A stretch of 64,000 bases of DNA from Deltaproteobacteria bacterium (GCA_016875165.1 VGSF01000004.1:46602-110601); one strand, 5' to 3'. Numbered from the stretch's first letter, positions 51,632-60,702 are shown. Translations and numbers: made by a program. The notes: a model not told the origin generated them from the letters alone.

Positions 51632-52117
51632 TCAGGCTTTCTCCCCTTCCTCGACTTTCCAGCTCATCTCCACGTTGCCTTTTTTGTTCCCCTTGGCGTC
51701 GTATTCCACGTAGGTCTGCTTCACTTCCCCGAAGTTCAGCGATAAAGACTCCGTCGGCACCGCGTCGCCTGCGCCGGCAGCGGAGACGTTGTGCGAACTG
51801 ACCATCACGTTCCTCAGTTCATACTTCAGGAAGACCGCCCGGTTTCCTTCGCCATAGGTGGTGGTATCATGGATTTCCACCTTGGGGAAAATCTTCCCTA
51901 TGCATACACTTTCCGCGAGCTTCGGGCCGGATTTGTCATATTGCTTAGTGACCACCACGTCCTCCACGGTGACCACACCCCGGCGACGGGTTGCGCCCGT
52001 TGTTCCAGCCCCGGCTTTGTGCAGGCCCCAGCTGAAGGACAGCAGGTCGCTCCAGCCCTTGTGGGCCTTGTCGTTGGATTCACCGTCGACTCCGTCAAAC
52101 TTAATGAATAGTGCCAT
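51632..52117 (-). CDS. hcp: T6SS tube protein Hcp (TssD)
   Basis: Hcp hexamers stack into the inner tube that the sheath drives out. The 161-residue product begins MALFIKFDGVDGES and has SWGLHKAGAG, the central loop around KSGPKLAESVCIGK, and C-terminal NFGEVKQTYVEYDAKGNK. This is a normal Hcp length without an effector extension. I chose ATG 52115-52117 because AAAGGAGG lies 5 nt before it; the frame is open upstream. It is monocistronic and encoded on the opposite strand more than 12 kb from vgrG. Confidence 0.95.
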   Translation of the reverse strand: MALFIKFDGVDGESNDKAHKGWSDLLSFSWGLHKAGAGTTGATRRRGVVTVEDVVVTKQYDKSGPKLAESVCIGKIFPKVEIHDTTTYGEGNRAVFLKYELRNVMVSSHNVSAAGAGDAVPTESLSLNFGEVKQTYVEYDAKGNKKGNVEMSWKVEEGEKA

Positions 52118-52396
52118 GTTTTGCCTCCTTTCAAGCAATGAGTAGGGTGTTTGAAGTTCCGAGTCATTTCTCGCATGTTTAACCGGTGATCATTGCCCCC
52201 TGCAGGTGATAATAGGATAAAACATCCGCCGAAGGTGATTCAATAAGCAGTTCACCCCCAACCGCTGGCGAAGCATTTCATACTGGCAGGCCACCATGAC
52301 GCGCTTTGGAATATAATGAAAAAAATGTTAGAATAGAAACTTCCATAAATATACAAAAAACGGAATCCTATGTCAAGCGAAAACCCACCACAGAAA

Positions 52397-53290
52397 TTAA
52401 CCGGTCACCGGGCACTGGCCGTTGGGCCGGATACTCAAAACTTCGGTGTAGAATTGCTCAAGGGATCGGGCCAACGCCGCGGTGTCGCAAGCCGAGCTGG
52501 CTTGCAGGTAGAGTCGCATGTGCCGGCGAAGGTCGGCCAGCTGCTGCGGCGTGTCCGGACTCCGGGCCAGACGTATCGCTAGATCGACCATCCCTTGAAC
52601 ATCTTCGGCCACAAATTCGTCAAGATGGGTCCTGCGCAGCAGACTCTGGCTCGTTCTGGAAGCCCAGCGGTCGCCGTCAAAGGTCAGCACCGGCACCCCC
52701 TGCCAAATCGCCTCCTTGGTCGTCGTACCCCCATTATAAGGGAACGCGTCCAGCGCCACATCGATCCGGTTGTAGTATTTCAGAAAAGTGACGTGATCGG
52801 CAGGCCCACATAACGTGATGCTATCCGATTCCACGCCGCGATGAGTGAACTGATCAGCCACGTACCGGCGATTATGGATGGATCTTAAGGCAGTGTTTGC
52901 CAACCAGAGGCGGGTGCCCTCGGCCCGTTTCAAAATATTTGCCCAGGCATCCAGCACAGGCGGGGTGATCTTGTACTGAGAGACCAGGCTGCCGAAGGTC
53001 AGATAGGCATTTCCCAGGCATGGCGGTGGGACGACGGGGGGCACCGGGTAATCTACCTGAAACGTCAGGTAGCTTGCCGGCAAGCGGAATACCTTTTCTG
53101 TGAAGAACGGCTCTTCCCCGGGTCTGATTACTTCGTCGTCCCCGATAATGTAATCGAATCCCGGTAGGCCGGAGGTCGCATACATATTGAACCAGGCGAC
53201 GGTTACGGGGGCTGGACGGCGGAGGAACAGGGCGAGCCGTTCCGGAAAGCTGTAGGCATTTAAAATGAATCCCTTGACTTCCCGGCAAAT
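52397..53290 (-). pseudogene. SPINDLY-type O-GlcNAc transferase, 5'-truncated
   Basis: The frame encodes the C-terminal catalytic half of a glycosyltransferase family 41 (SPINDLY/OGT) enzyme: LRRPAPVTVAWFNMY, GFDYIIGDDEVI, FGSLVSQYKITP, LDAFPYNGGTTTKEAIWQGVPVLTFDGDRW and SLLRRTHLDEFVAED. The first ATG is at 53185, but similarity extends upstream to about 53275 (GFILNAYSFPERLALF), without a start codon there, and the TPR domain is absent. It is therefore a remnant; residual expression from 53185 would lack part of the fold. It may once have modified proteins with sugars in the same cluster as the neighbouring methyltransferase. Confidence 0.7.
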
Positions 53291-53531
53291 CCGGCATCGG
53301 TCGGACGCTGATTTGGATCGTCGGCGGCCTGGCCTCGTTTATACATGGAATACCTGCCTACGTTATCGTCCGACTCGACCTGTCGGACCTTTCTCGAGTC
53401 GCTGTCTGCCGCGCTGAAGCTTATTGGGGCAGGACGCAACTATCCAAACTCGCTGCATGGGCCGTCCTTGCCATCTCCGGCATTCATTTTCGACCCATCC
53501 CCTCGCGAGGAAAACCACCAAGGGTTGACGA

Positions 53532-55028
53532 TCACACCTCGGCCTTGGGAGGATCGACTGCCAACAGCACGCCGCGTTCGATCAGAGAGCGAACTGCTGG
53601 AAGGACAACGGATACGGTTCGGTCCCAGTCCACGCCCAGGTAATCAGCCATTTCGGCCAGCAACTGACGCAATGTTTGGTTGCCATTGCAACCGGCAAGC
53701 AATCGAGTGACATTCCTGTGGATGTTAAGCGGATACTGCAAACCACCTGTTTTCTTGACCCGAATATTACACACGTCGAGACCGCCGGGCGTCATAGTAT
53801 ATTCCTGCTCAATACGGATTTCCGGCGCAAGTCTCAGCCGGGAATTAAACAAGCGTTCGACGTGGTTCGCGGTGAATAAATCGCGACACTCGAAGAACCT
53901 TACCAACTCGTCGCCACAGGGGCCAACAATCCGGCACGGTGGATCGTCAATCTGGGTCCAGGTCGGGCCCCCGGGGGAGCGCCGCAAGGTGATCAGCAAG
54001 TAGCTGACCGCCTCGATCCGTTCGCGCTCGAAGTAGTCCATCCAGTTCTCGTAGAGTTGCGACACCAGAGCGGCTTCTTTCGATTCCGTGCTGAGAATCC
54101 AGGTCAAGGCATAGTCCGACACATCATCCGTCCGATCGACGAGGGCCAGCACATCGCAGCCAAGACCCTCAAACCATTCCTCCAGATCCGACTTCCAGGA
54201 GCGGCCCACCTGTTGCGCAATGTTCGCGGTGAACTGATAGAACCCCCCAATCTCCAAGTAATCTACGGCGGAGCGGACGAGGCGACGGCAGAAGACATCC
54301 CCCCGCTCCCCGCTATCGCGAAACAAGTACCGCTGCGTGGGGCTGATGACGAAGGGCGGGTTACAAAGCACTAGCTGGAATCGCTGCTTAGCTACCGGTT
54401 CGAACAGGTCCCCGACCCGGCAAAGGACGTTCCCAATCTGATTCAGTCGGGCGTTGAACCTGGTGAAGACGATGGCTCGTTCATTCTTGTCCGTCGCCAC
54501 AACAGTTCCAGCATACGGCGCCGCCAACAAAGCCAACGTGCCAGAACCAGTCCCCAAATCCAGCACGCGCTCGCATGGCCGGCGAATCATCGCCCTGGCC
54601 AGTTCTAACGTCAGAACCCCAGGCGGCACTACGAAATCCGGTGGTGGGGCGGTCGACCGCCTCCAGGGCAGATCGACTGCCAGCGTCAGGCCGTTCACCG
54701 GCCAGATTTGCACTCGCGGCGCTACTTGGTCTTCGCTGCCGGGCGGACAGAGGAGTTCCCCCTCGACCCAGGATTCCAACGGCACGGGCGCCAGCGCAGA
54801 TCGAGCCGCCTCGACCGGTACCGGCAGGCCCAAGAAGTACAGGCGAATCAACGTATTGAGTCGCGAAGATTCGCGTGTCCTCCGTAAAACGTGGGGTACG
54901 TCGCTGGTCGCCATCCTCAGGATTTCTTCCCGCCCTATGGCCCTGCTGATGGCCATTTCCGTGTAATCCGCAGTCTGAAAAACTTCGAGTGCCCGAACAT
55001 AGTCATAATCATCGCGAAAGCCTAGCAT
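53532..55028 (-). CDS. Class I methyltransferase of the NPPF (HemK/PrmC-like) type
   Basis: A 498-residue protein with a Rossmann methyltransferase core: VLDLGTGSGTLALLAAPY for SAM binding (about 156-173), DKNERAIVFTRFNARLN, and the catalytic CNPPFVISP near residue 220. The NPPF motif is that of N5-glutamine and adenine-N6 methyltransferases. The N-terminal domain (about 1-140) is of the kind seen in methyltransferases with a winged-helix front, and the C-terminal part (about 400-498; CNGNQTLRQLLAEMADYLG, RSLIERGVLL) resembles the winged-helix tail seen in the relic at 50672. Substrate unknown. The start is at ATG 55026-55028. Confidence 0.8.
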   Translation of the reverse strand: MLGFRDDYDYVRALEVFQTADYTEMAISRAIGREEILRMATSDVPHVLRRTRESSRLNTLIRLYFLGLPVPVEAARSALAPVPLESWVEGELLCPPGSEDQVAPRVQIWPVNGLTLAVDLPWRRSTAPPPDFVVPPGVLTLELARAMIRRPCERVLDLGTGSGTLALLAAPYAGTVVATDKNERAIVFTRFNARLNQIGNVLCRVGDLFEPVAKQRFQLVLCNPPFVISPTQRYLFRDSGERGDVFCRRLVRSAVDYLEIGGFYQFTANIAQQVGRSWKSDLEEWFEGLGCDVLALVDRTDDVSDYALTWILSTESKEAALVSQLYENWMDYFERERIEAVSYLLITLRRSPGGPTWTQIDDPPCRIVGPCGDELVRFFECRDLFTANHVERLFNSRLRLAPEIRIEQEYTMTPGGLDVCNIRVKKTGGLQYPLNIHRNVTRLLAGCNGNQTLRQLLAEMADYLGVDWDRTVSVVLPAVRSLIERGVLLAVDPPKAEV

Positions 55029-55058
55029 TTCTTGCTCCTAATCAGCGCCCTTTCCGGG

Positions 55059-55703
55059 TTAGGTTGCTGGCCCGGGGATTTCCTTACCGACTAAACGGCT
55101 CAGCAGCTCATGCACCAGCTCAGTCCCCAGGCGTAGAAGCAACTTGTCCGGGTGAGCACTTGCCCACGCTAGGGCTAATATTAAGGTTACCCACCGCCCA
55201 GGACTTTGCTCTGGGTTAAAGCACCTTACGGCCCTTGATACCTCCGCGGGTATTTTCAAACACTTCACCGCATCCGGCGAAGGCTTGGCGCAGTTCTCAG
55301 CCGGTGAAACGACAAGATACTCCCGGCACGGAATGGGCCGGTCGTTGTAGATGGAGCATGACTCTTCTTCAAGGAACGGACACGCTATCCCTTGAATGAA
55401 ATAATCCAGAGCAAAAAGAGTGCGCTCTTCAGGTTTCAGCCGCTCCGGCACAAGCAGCTTCTCCAGCAAACCTGATTTCGGCAAACGCAGCCGTTCCGTG
55501 CCAAACCGCGCTCGGATCTCTGACCTTCTTGGTTCAGGCATATCGTTGACTAATTCGCGGAGCTGATGCGCCTCCACAACCTCATGCCCCCGCCTGCCCG
55601 ATCGCATTTCATCCAGAGTAACTCCATAAAAATTACAAACCTTGACCGCCAACATAACATGATGCAATACTCCGGGGGAAGCTAACCTGGCTAACCTTGG
55701 CAT
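55059..55703 (-). pseudogene. YkgJ-like cysteine-cluster protein fused to RAYT transposase sequence
   Basis: The C-terminal part (about 50-214) follows the YkgJ cysteine-cluster pattern: LVNDMPEPRRSEIRARFG, ACPFLEEESCSIYNDRPIPCREYLVVSPAENC, VKCLKIP. The usual N-terminal CxxCxxCC metal-binding motif is missing. In its place residues 1-17 (MPRLARLASPGVLHHVM) are the typical RAYT start, and about 18-46 (VCNFYGVTLDEMRSGRRGHEVVEAHQ) resemble the RAYT C-terminal helix-turn-helix. So an internally deleted transposase has replaced the 5' end. The frame is open, but the metal site is incomplete. Confidence 0.6.
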
Positions 55704-55933
55704 GCTTACTCCTTAACCTATTCCGCTCACCTTGTAAAGCAATTTCTGCATGAACGTCCCCCAATCAGCTCATTCAGCCGTTTCCCTTCTATCTCTCCAA
55801 GTTGGAATTATTTACGGAAATCAATCATTGATAGGTCTCGCAAAATAGTGTAAATTTTAAATGACGATCAGCAGTGATTGTCTGAAATAGTGTCGCGTCT
55901 TACAGGTTCCTTCTATAATTCACAACTTATCAC

Positions 55934-56071
55934 CGGGCCTAAGCAGAGAACCGCTGCGCGGGCCAAAATGAGGCGCTGATTTCCCCTTGGCTGGAGCGGG
56001 GTGATAACTTCCATGAATTGATAAGTAACATCCACTGATTACCCCCCCGCTGGATTCCTGCAGGAAATAAA
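55934..56071 (+). ncRNA. Second structured element related to the moaC leader
   Basis: The 16-nt ATGAGGCGCTGATTTC (55968-55983) is identical to 7401-7416. The same order of parts follows: a GC-rich hairpin (AGCGGGG at 55995 with CCCGCT near 56052) and TCC, four bases, GGAAA (56056-56068). It lies about 105 nt before the MshEN-like gene, on the same strand. The loop is longer and GCCTCC is not preserved, so it is a diverged relative, possibly non-functional or with another ligand. The rest of 55704-56109 shows no gene. Confidence 0.35.
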
Positions 56072-56175
56072 GGAATGAATGAGTTTCAGATCAAAGACCT
56101 ATTTCCAAGATGATTTTTTTTCAGGGAAAAAAGGAATATGGGAGGAGGCCTAATTCACAAAAATGGGAGGATAAC

Positions 56176-56409
56176 ATGGAGACAGAGCACCTTGAAAAAC
56201 GGTTTGGAATTTTGGCTGTGGAAAAGGGATTTATCACGGCAGATCAGGTCATTGAAGCATTGAAGGTTCAGGTGACGGAGGATATAGAAAAGGGGAAACA
56301 CAGACATATCGGCCGAATCCTATTAGAACAGGGGCTGATTACCCTCTCCCAGATTGATGATTTGTTAGGCTCCTTAGGGGAAAATCTACCTTTATTTAAA
56401 GAACATTGA
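56176..56409 (+). CDS. Small MshEN-like (type II/IV ATPase N-terminal-like) protein
   Basis: A 77-residue protein resembling one MshEN/GspE-N unit. Two related halves are visible, RFGILAVEKGFITADQVIEALKVQ and HIGRILLEQGLITLSQIDDLL (each cut here below the 20-residue limit when read as RFGILAVEKGFIT and IGRILLEQGLIT), a pattern related to the RLGxxLxxxG repeat that binds cyclic di-GMP in MshE. Several key positions deviate, so binding is uncertain. I chose ATG 56176 after GGGAGG; the frame is open to 56110. No ATPase domain follows. It stands alone, between the RNA-like element and a MITE. Confidence 0.6.
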   Translation: METEHLEKRFGILAVEKGFITADQVIEALKVQVTEDIEKGKHRHIGRILLEQGLITLSQIDDLLGSLGENLPLFKEH

Positions 56410-56691
56410 AAAGGGCATCCAATGAAAATCCCGTTTCTTCTAAAAAAACTCGATTCAACAATAACTTCAAATGATAACCTTAAAAATTATACTCAATTTC
56501 AACTCTTCATCACCGAATTTTATCAGGTTTTACTTTTGCTTAAAGGTAGGTGAAAACAACAGCCGGTGAGATCAAGATGAACAATTACCATGTGGCAAAT
56601 ACCCCCGGGGACCTCCCACCCTTCACTGAAGGAGTACGGCAAAGGTAAAATTATCATTGACATCGATGGCATGATAATTATAATGTTTACC

Positions 56692-56862
56692 TTGACACTT
56701 TAGCCTTTTGAAAAGTTGTCAAATCCCCCTTCATCCCCCTTTTCCAAAGGGGGAAAAAGTGGAATCTTTTATCGAAGGCATTGAGAAAAGTTCTCCTCTC
56801 TTTGGAAAAGGGAGGCGGGGAGGGATTTCCGGGAATGCCTTTTCAAAATGCTAAATTGATAC
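56692..56862. repeat. MITE-like element, family A, copy 2
   Basis: The ends TTTAGCCTTTTGAAAAG and CTTTTCAAAATGCTAAA are inverted. The inside (CCCCCTTTTCCAAAGGGGGA, GGGAGGGATTTCCGGGA) follows copy 1 at 12751-12930. It ends 42 nt before the kinase gene start and fills most of the 56410-56904 gap, which has no gene. Confidence 0.75.
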
Positions 56863-56904
56863 TGTTTAACTGATTGTTTTCTAATCCAAAGACGGGGTAA
56901 CCCG

Positions 56905-58701
56905 ATGTCGGACTTTCAGCCCATACGCTTTGGAAAGTACCTCTTGATGGAGAAGCTTGCCGCTGGAGGTATGGCTCAATTGTACCGGGCTAAGATTATC
57001 GGTGATCAAGGCTTTGAAAAGTTCATTGCCATCAAGCAGATCCTCTCCCACCTGGCTGAAGAGAAAGAGTTTCTCAGCTCCTTTATCGACGAGGCCAAAC
57101 TTGCCGCTTTACTCCACCACCAGAATATCGTCCAGATTTATGACTTCGGGAGTGCGGAAGGCGCCTATTTTATTACCATGGAATACTTATACGGCAAGGA
57201 TCTGCGGGTCATCACCCAAAAGTCCAAGGAAAAAGGGCTGCCGCTAAGTTTGGAAAAATGTCTCTTTATTATTTCCCGCATTTGTGCCGGCCTCGATTAT
57301 GCCCACAACCTGAAAGATTTTCAGGGAAAAACTCTGAACATCATCCACAGGGATATTAGCCCGCAAAATATCATCCTCACCTATGAGGGTGATGTAAAAA
57401 TCGTCGATTTCGGCATCGCCAAGGCCCGCAGCCGGAGCACCGTCACTCAGGTCGGCATGATCAAAGGAAAAGTAGCCTACATGTCGCCGGAACAGGCCGC
57501 GGGCAAAGCCATTGATGCCCGTGCGGATATTTTCCCTACGGGGATCCTCCTTTATGAAATGCTCAGCGGCAAGCGGATGTTTACGGGAGACACTTTGCAG
57601 ATCCTGGCCAAGGTAAGCCGGGCGGAATTTGATCCCCCTGAGACAGCCATCAGCAATTTATCCCCCAAGCTTTATAAAATCCTCCACCGGGCTCTGGCCA
57701 AAGAACCCGAGCAGCGTTACCAGTCATGCGGTGAGATGCTGGCGGACTTAGAGGAGTGCATGTTCGAGCTTTCCCTGCGGCCGACCGCTCGCGGGCTCGC
57801 CCAGTACATGAAAGATCTCTTTAAGGAAGAGATCATTGCTGAAGAACAGGTTATGCTCAGGGCAGCCGGGACCGGCATGGCGGCGGAAATAAAGTCTCCC
57901 GTTGCCAGGGATGAGCAGCCGGCGGAGAAAAGGTTGGTTGAGAAAAAACCGGTTGAAAAAAAGGCGGAAATCCCGACCGTTGACGCTGAAGAACAGCCCC
58001 AGAAAATAACGAAAAAGCGTGGAGTCTTGTATGCGGCGGTCGCAGTCGCATTCGTCGCCGTTATCGGTGTGGGAATAGCTTTTTGGCCCAAAACAACGCC
58101 TGTTAAGCCGCCCCTTAAGGATTTGGAGGCCGTATCTGCTAAACCTTCTGCGGCCAAGCCGCCTGAGGAAGCTGCCCCGGCCCCCGGTAAAGTGCTTCCA
58201 CCCGATTCCCCTAAAACTAAAGCCAGGGTTTCCGACTCTAAGGCGAGAGCGAAAGCCTTACAAAATGAAGCTTCAGAGCTTTTGGGAACGCAGCCTGAGA
58301 AAGCCAAGAATTTGCTGATCGAGTCCATAAAATTGGATCCGGCCAACATACAAGGACATTTTCAACTGGGTTTGGCCTACATGAAACTGGGGGATTATCC
58401 CAGGGCGATTGAGACCTATAACAAGGTCGGCGAGCTGGATCCGCAATTCCCGGATACTTTCTTTAATCTTGGATATATTTATGCCAAGAACAAGGATTAC
58501 CCCAAGGCCGAGGAAATGTACGCCCGGGTAGTGAAATTGGCTCCTCCGTATCTGGATGAAGCCCTTTTTAATCTCGGGATGGTTCAAGATAAGCAAGGTA
58601 AAAGGGAGCAGTGCATAAAGAATCTTGGACAGGCTCTTAAGGTTAATCCCAATAACGATTTGGCGAAGAAATTCCTTGCCAAGTTGAAAGGCAAATCATG
58701 A
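56905..58701 (+). CDS. Ser/Thr protein kinase with membrane helix and TPR repeats
   Basis: A 598-residue bacterial Hanks-type kinase. The domain at about 9-285 has Lys44 in IAIK, Glu in helix C, His148-Arg-Asp150 (HRDISPQN), DFGIAKA and the activation-loop end YMSPEQ, so it should be active. A Lys/Pro-rich linker precedes one membrane helix (about 372-394, YAAVAVAFVAVIGVGIAF). Outside the cytosol are a Pro/Ala linker and at least three TPRs (about 455-590: GHFQLGLAYMKLGDYPRAIE, FFNLGYIYAKNKDYPKAEEMY). Its stop overlaps the LysM lipoprotein start by ATGA. It may sense envelope state and could phosphorylate T6SS partners; that is inference. Confidence 0.92.
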   Translation: MSDFQPIRFGKYLLMEKLAAGGMAQLYRAKIIGDQGFEKFIAIKQILSHLAEEKEFLSSFIDEAKLAALLHHQNIVQIYDFGSAEGAYFITMEYLYGKDLRVITQKSKEKGLPLSLEKCLFIISRICAGLDYAHNLKDFQGKTLNIIHRDISPQNIILTYEGDVKIVDFGIAKARSRSTVTQVGMIKGKVAYMSPEQAAGKAIDARADIFPTGILLYEMLSGKRMFTGDTLQILAKVSRAEFDPPETAISNLSPKLYKILHRALAKEPEQRYQSCGEMLADLEECMFELSLRPTARGLAQYMKDLFKEEIIAEEQVMLRAAGTGMAAEIKSPVARDEQPAEKRLVEKKPVEKKAEIPTVDAEEQPQKITKKRGVLYAAVAVAFVAVIGVGIAFWPKTTPVKPPLKDLEAVSAKPSAAKPPEEAAPAPGKVLPPDSPKTKARVSDSKARAKALQNEASELLGTQPEKAKNLLIESIKLDPANIQGHFQLGLAYMKLGDYPRAIETYNKVGELDPQFPDTFFNLGYIYAKNKDYPKAEEMYARVVKLAPPYLDEALFNLGMVQDKQGKREQCIKNLGQALKVNPNNDLAKKFLAKLKGKS

Positions 58702-59294
58702 ACGTACGATTGCAGCAAAGCTTCCGATCGAAAATTCAAGGGTGGATCGTCGGGCTGGCCGTGGTAATGATTTGCATCGGATGCGCAGCCCCAACCCCAA
58801 AGCCCGAAACGCCTGTGCCTGCTCCCGGGCCCGCACTCTCTGCGCCCGCGCCCGCACCTTCGCCCGCGCCCGCACCTTCGCCCGCGCCCGCAATTCCGTC
58901 GCCTGCTGCCATCCCCCAGCCAAAACCAGCAGTGCCTGCGCCCAAACCCCCGGCTGAGACAGCCCCTACGGAAAAAATTAATTATTATGTTCACACCGTA
59001 AAATGGAGCGGGGAGACGGTATCGATCATCGCCGGCTGGTATACCGGGGATATTGAAAACTGGAAGGCCTTGGCTCAGGCTAACCCAAATATTGATCCCG
59101 CCCGTATTTTTGTGGGCAATAAAATCCTCATACCGGAAGATTTGTTGAAAACCCATGAACCCATGCCCAAAGAGTTTGTGGATGGTTTTTATCCCAAAGC
59201 TAAATCCAAGACGCCGCCTCCCAAGCCCGGACCTTCTCCTCAAAAGGAGGAAGAGCCTGACCTTTTTGGCCCCAGACAAATTCCCAAACGATAA
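58698..59294 (+). CDS. LysM lipoprotein with Pro-Ala spacer
   Basis: A 198-residue lipoprotein. The signal ends at a lipobox ICIGC (Cys about 28). A Pro-Ala-Ser spacer of about 50 residues, encoded by an 18-bp tandem repeat, leads to a LysM-like domain (VHTVKWSGETVSIIAGWYTG, NPNIDPARIFVGNKILIPEDL) and a Lys/Pro-rich tail. LysM binds peptidoglycan; the spacer may let it reach from a membrane to the wall. It overlaps the kinase by 4 nt, so the two are translationally coupled and probably work together. Confidence 0.85.
   Translation: MNVRLQQSFRSKIQGWIVGLAVVMICIGCAAPTPKPETPVPAPGPALSAPAPAPSPAPAPSPAPAIPSPAAIPQPKPAVPAPKPPAETAPTEKINYYVHTVKWSGETVSIIAGWYTGDIENWKALAQANPNIDPARIFVGNKILIPEDLLKTHEPMPKEFVDGFYPKAKSKTPPPKPGPSPQKEEEPDLFGPRQIPKR
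58842..58892 (+). repeat. 18-bp tandem repeat in the lipoprotein spacer
   Basis: The unit GCGCCCGCACCTTCGCCC is repeated about 2.7 times in frame and encodes Ala-Pro-Ala-Pro-Ser-Pro. Such tracts change length by slippage without breaking the frame, altering spacer length. Confidence 0.75.
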
Positions 59295-59351
59295 CCATTT
59301 AAAAATAAAGTTATTCAGGAAAACAAATAGGGCAATTTTTTTCCAGCCGAA

Positions 59352-60692
59352 ATGAGCGCGATCAAGCAATTTTCAGACAAACCTATTTCCGCGCCACAAA
59401 GAGGAAAACGATCCTCTTCGCGCAGGTCACGTTTTCTGGAAATTTCTGCTGTTACCATCTTACTGACTCTTCTCACGGTAATGGTTTTTAGTTTTTTTAT
59501 TATTAAATGGAATCGGGAAACTCTTTATCAGGAAAGAGCCAAAAAGGGAAAAATCGTCCTGAGTCATTTTGTTAATAACGCCATCCTTCCCCTCCTGGGA
59601 GACGATACGTTACTCCTGAATATGCTTGTCAAAGGAACCAAATCAATGGATGGGTTTGAATATGCCCTGATTGTGGACAGCAAGAATATCGTAAAAGCGC
59701 ATACCGACCCGACAAAGATCGGTACCGCCTTCAATGAACCGGGGAATAGCCAAGAACTCGCCCAGAATACAAATATTAGACAGGTAAAGTATACCCTTCC
59801 CAGCGGCACCTCTGTTTTGAACTTTTCCAGGCCGGTAACCTACATGGATAAAATCGTAGGAACCGTGCATTTAGGGTTGTCCTTGGATTTTATCAATGCC
59901 ATGATTAAAAAAGAGAATCTTTCCTTAGTACGGAAGATCATCCCTTGGGGCCTGTTCGCGCTGGTGATGGCGATTGGGGCCGCCTTTTTGCTCAACAAGA
60001 GGCTTACCCGATCATTAGACCGTTCGCTTTGGGCAGAGGCGGACACGGGCCAAGGGCAATCCTTCCAGAGAGGATCATTCCCAGGAAAAACCTCTGACAG
60101 TTTTATCAATACTGCAAACATGGAAGGGCCTCCCGGGGTTGCTCGAAACCACGTAACCGTCCTCTTTGCCGGGGTCAAAGGATTTAAAGCGTATGGCAAC
60201 ACCAAGGGAGTAGAAGAGGTCTTGAACGACCTGAATGAATATTTTAACCTGGCCACCAACTGCATAATGGAGCATGGCGGCTATATCGACAAATTTCTGG
60301 GAGACGCAGTGGTGGGTGTTTTTGGCAGCTCCCCCCTGCAAACCGACCATATCGAAAAGGCGGTCCGGTCGGCGATTGCCATGGTCAAAGTTTTGCAAAA
60401 GGCCAGTGAAAACGGAAACCAGCTCCTTGGCCAGGTTGGAATTGGAGTCAGCTCAGGGGTGGTACTCTCCGGCCATATCGACACCCCAGACCTGAAAGAA
60501 TATACTTCTATTGGAGAGAGCTTTAAAGAAGCCTATTTACTGAATGTGATGGCCGGTCCGGGAGAGATTATCCTCAGCAAGGAAGTTTATCAAACCGTTA
60601 AAGGGTTTGTTGCCGCCGAGCCTCTCCCTCCTCGAGAAATCATGCAAAGGACAGGTCCATGGGAAAATTTTCGCCTGCGCCAAACCCGATAA
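59352..60692 (+). CDS. Membrane protein with degenerate class III nucleotide-cyclase domain
   Basis: A 446-residue protein with two membrane helices (about 34-56 and 194-214) around a periplasmic sensor domain (about 57-190, double-Cache-like: ALIVDSKNIVKAHTDPTKIG). A cytosolic cyclase-fold domain follows (about 265-430). Key residues are changed: the first metal-binding Asp is Gly274 (FAGVKGF), while the second, Asp318 in FLGDAVVGVFG, remains. The YTVIGDAVNLAAR block reads YTSIGESFKEAYL, so the transition-state Asn and Arg are gone. It is probably catalytically dead and may act as a binding or regulatory domain. It lies 57 nt after the LysM lipoprotein gene. Confidence 0.82.
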   Translation: MSAIKQFSDKPISAPQRGKRSSSRRSRFLEISAVTILLTLLTVMVFSFFIIKWNRETLYQERAKKGKIVLSHFVNNAILPLLGDDTLLLNMLVKGTKSMDGFEYALIVDSKNIVKAHTDPTKIGTAFNEPGNSQELAQNTNIRQVKYTLPSGTSVLNFSRPVTYMDKIVGTVHLGLSLDFINAMIKKENLSLVRKIIPWGLFALVMAIGAAFLLNKRLTRSLDRSLWAEADTGQGQSFQRGSFPGKTSDSFINTANMEGPPGVARNHVTVLFAGVKGFKAYGNTKGVEEVLNDLNEYFNLATNCIMEHGGYIDKFLGDAVVGVFGSSPLQTDHIEKAVRSAIAMVKVLQKASENGNQLLGQVGIGVSSGVVLSGHIDTPDLKEYTSIGESFKEAYLLNVMAGPGEIILSKEVYQTVKGFVAAEPLPPREIMQRTGPWENFRLRQTR

Positions 60693-60702
60693 GAAAAGGC
60701 TT

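Noticed and set aside
58842..58892. CRISPR or regulatory repeat from the 18-bp units
   Set aside because: The units are in frame within the lipoprotein and encode a Pro-Ala spacer.
59352..60692. Functional adenylate or guanylate cyclase
   Set aside because: One metal-binding Asp and both transition-state residues are replaced, so a catalytic call is not justified.
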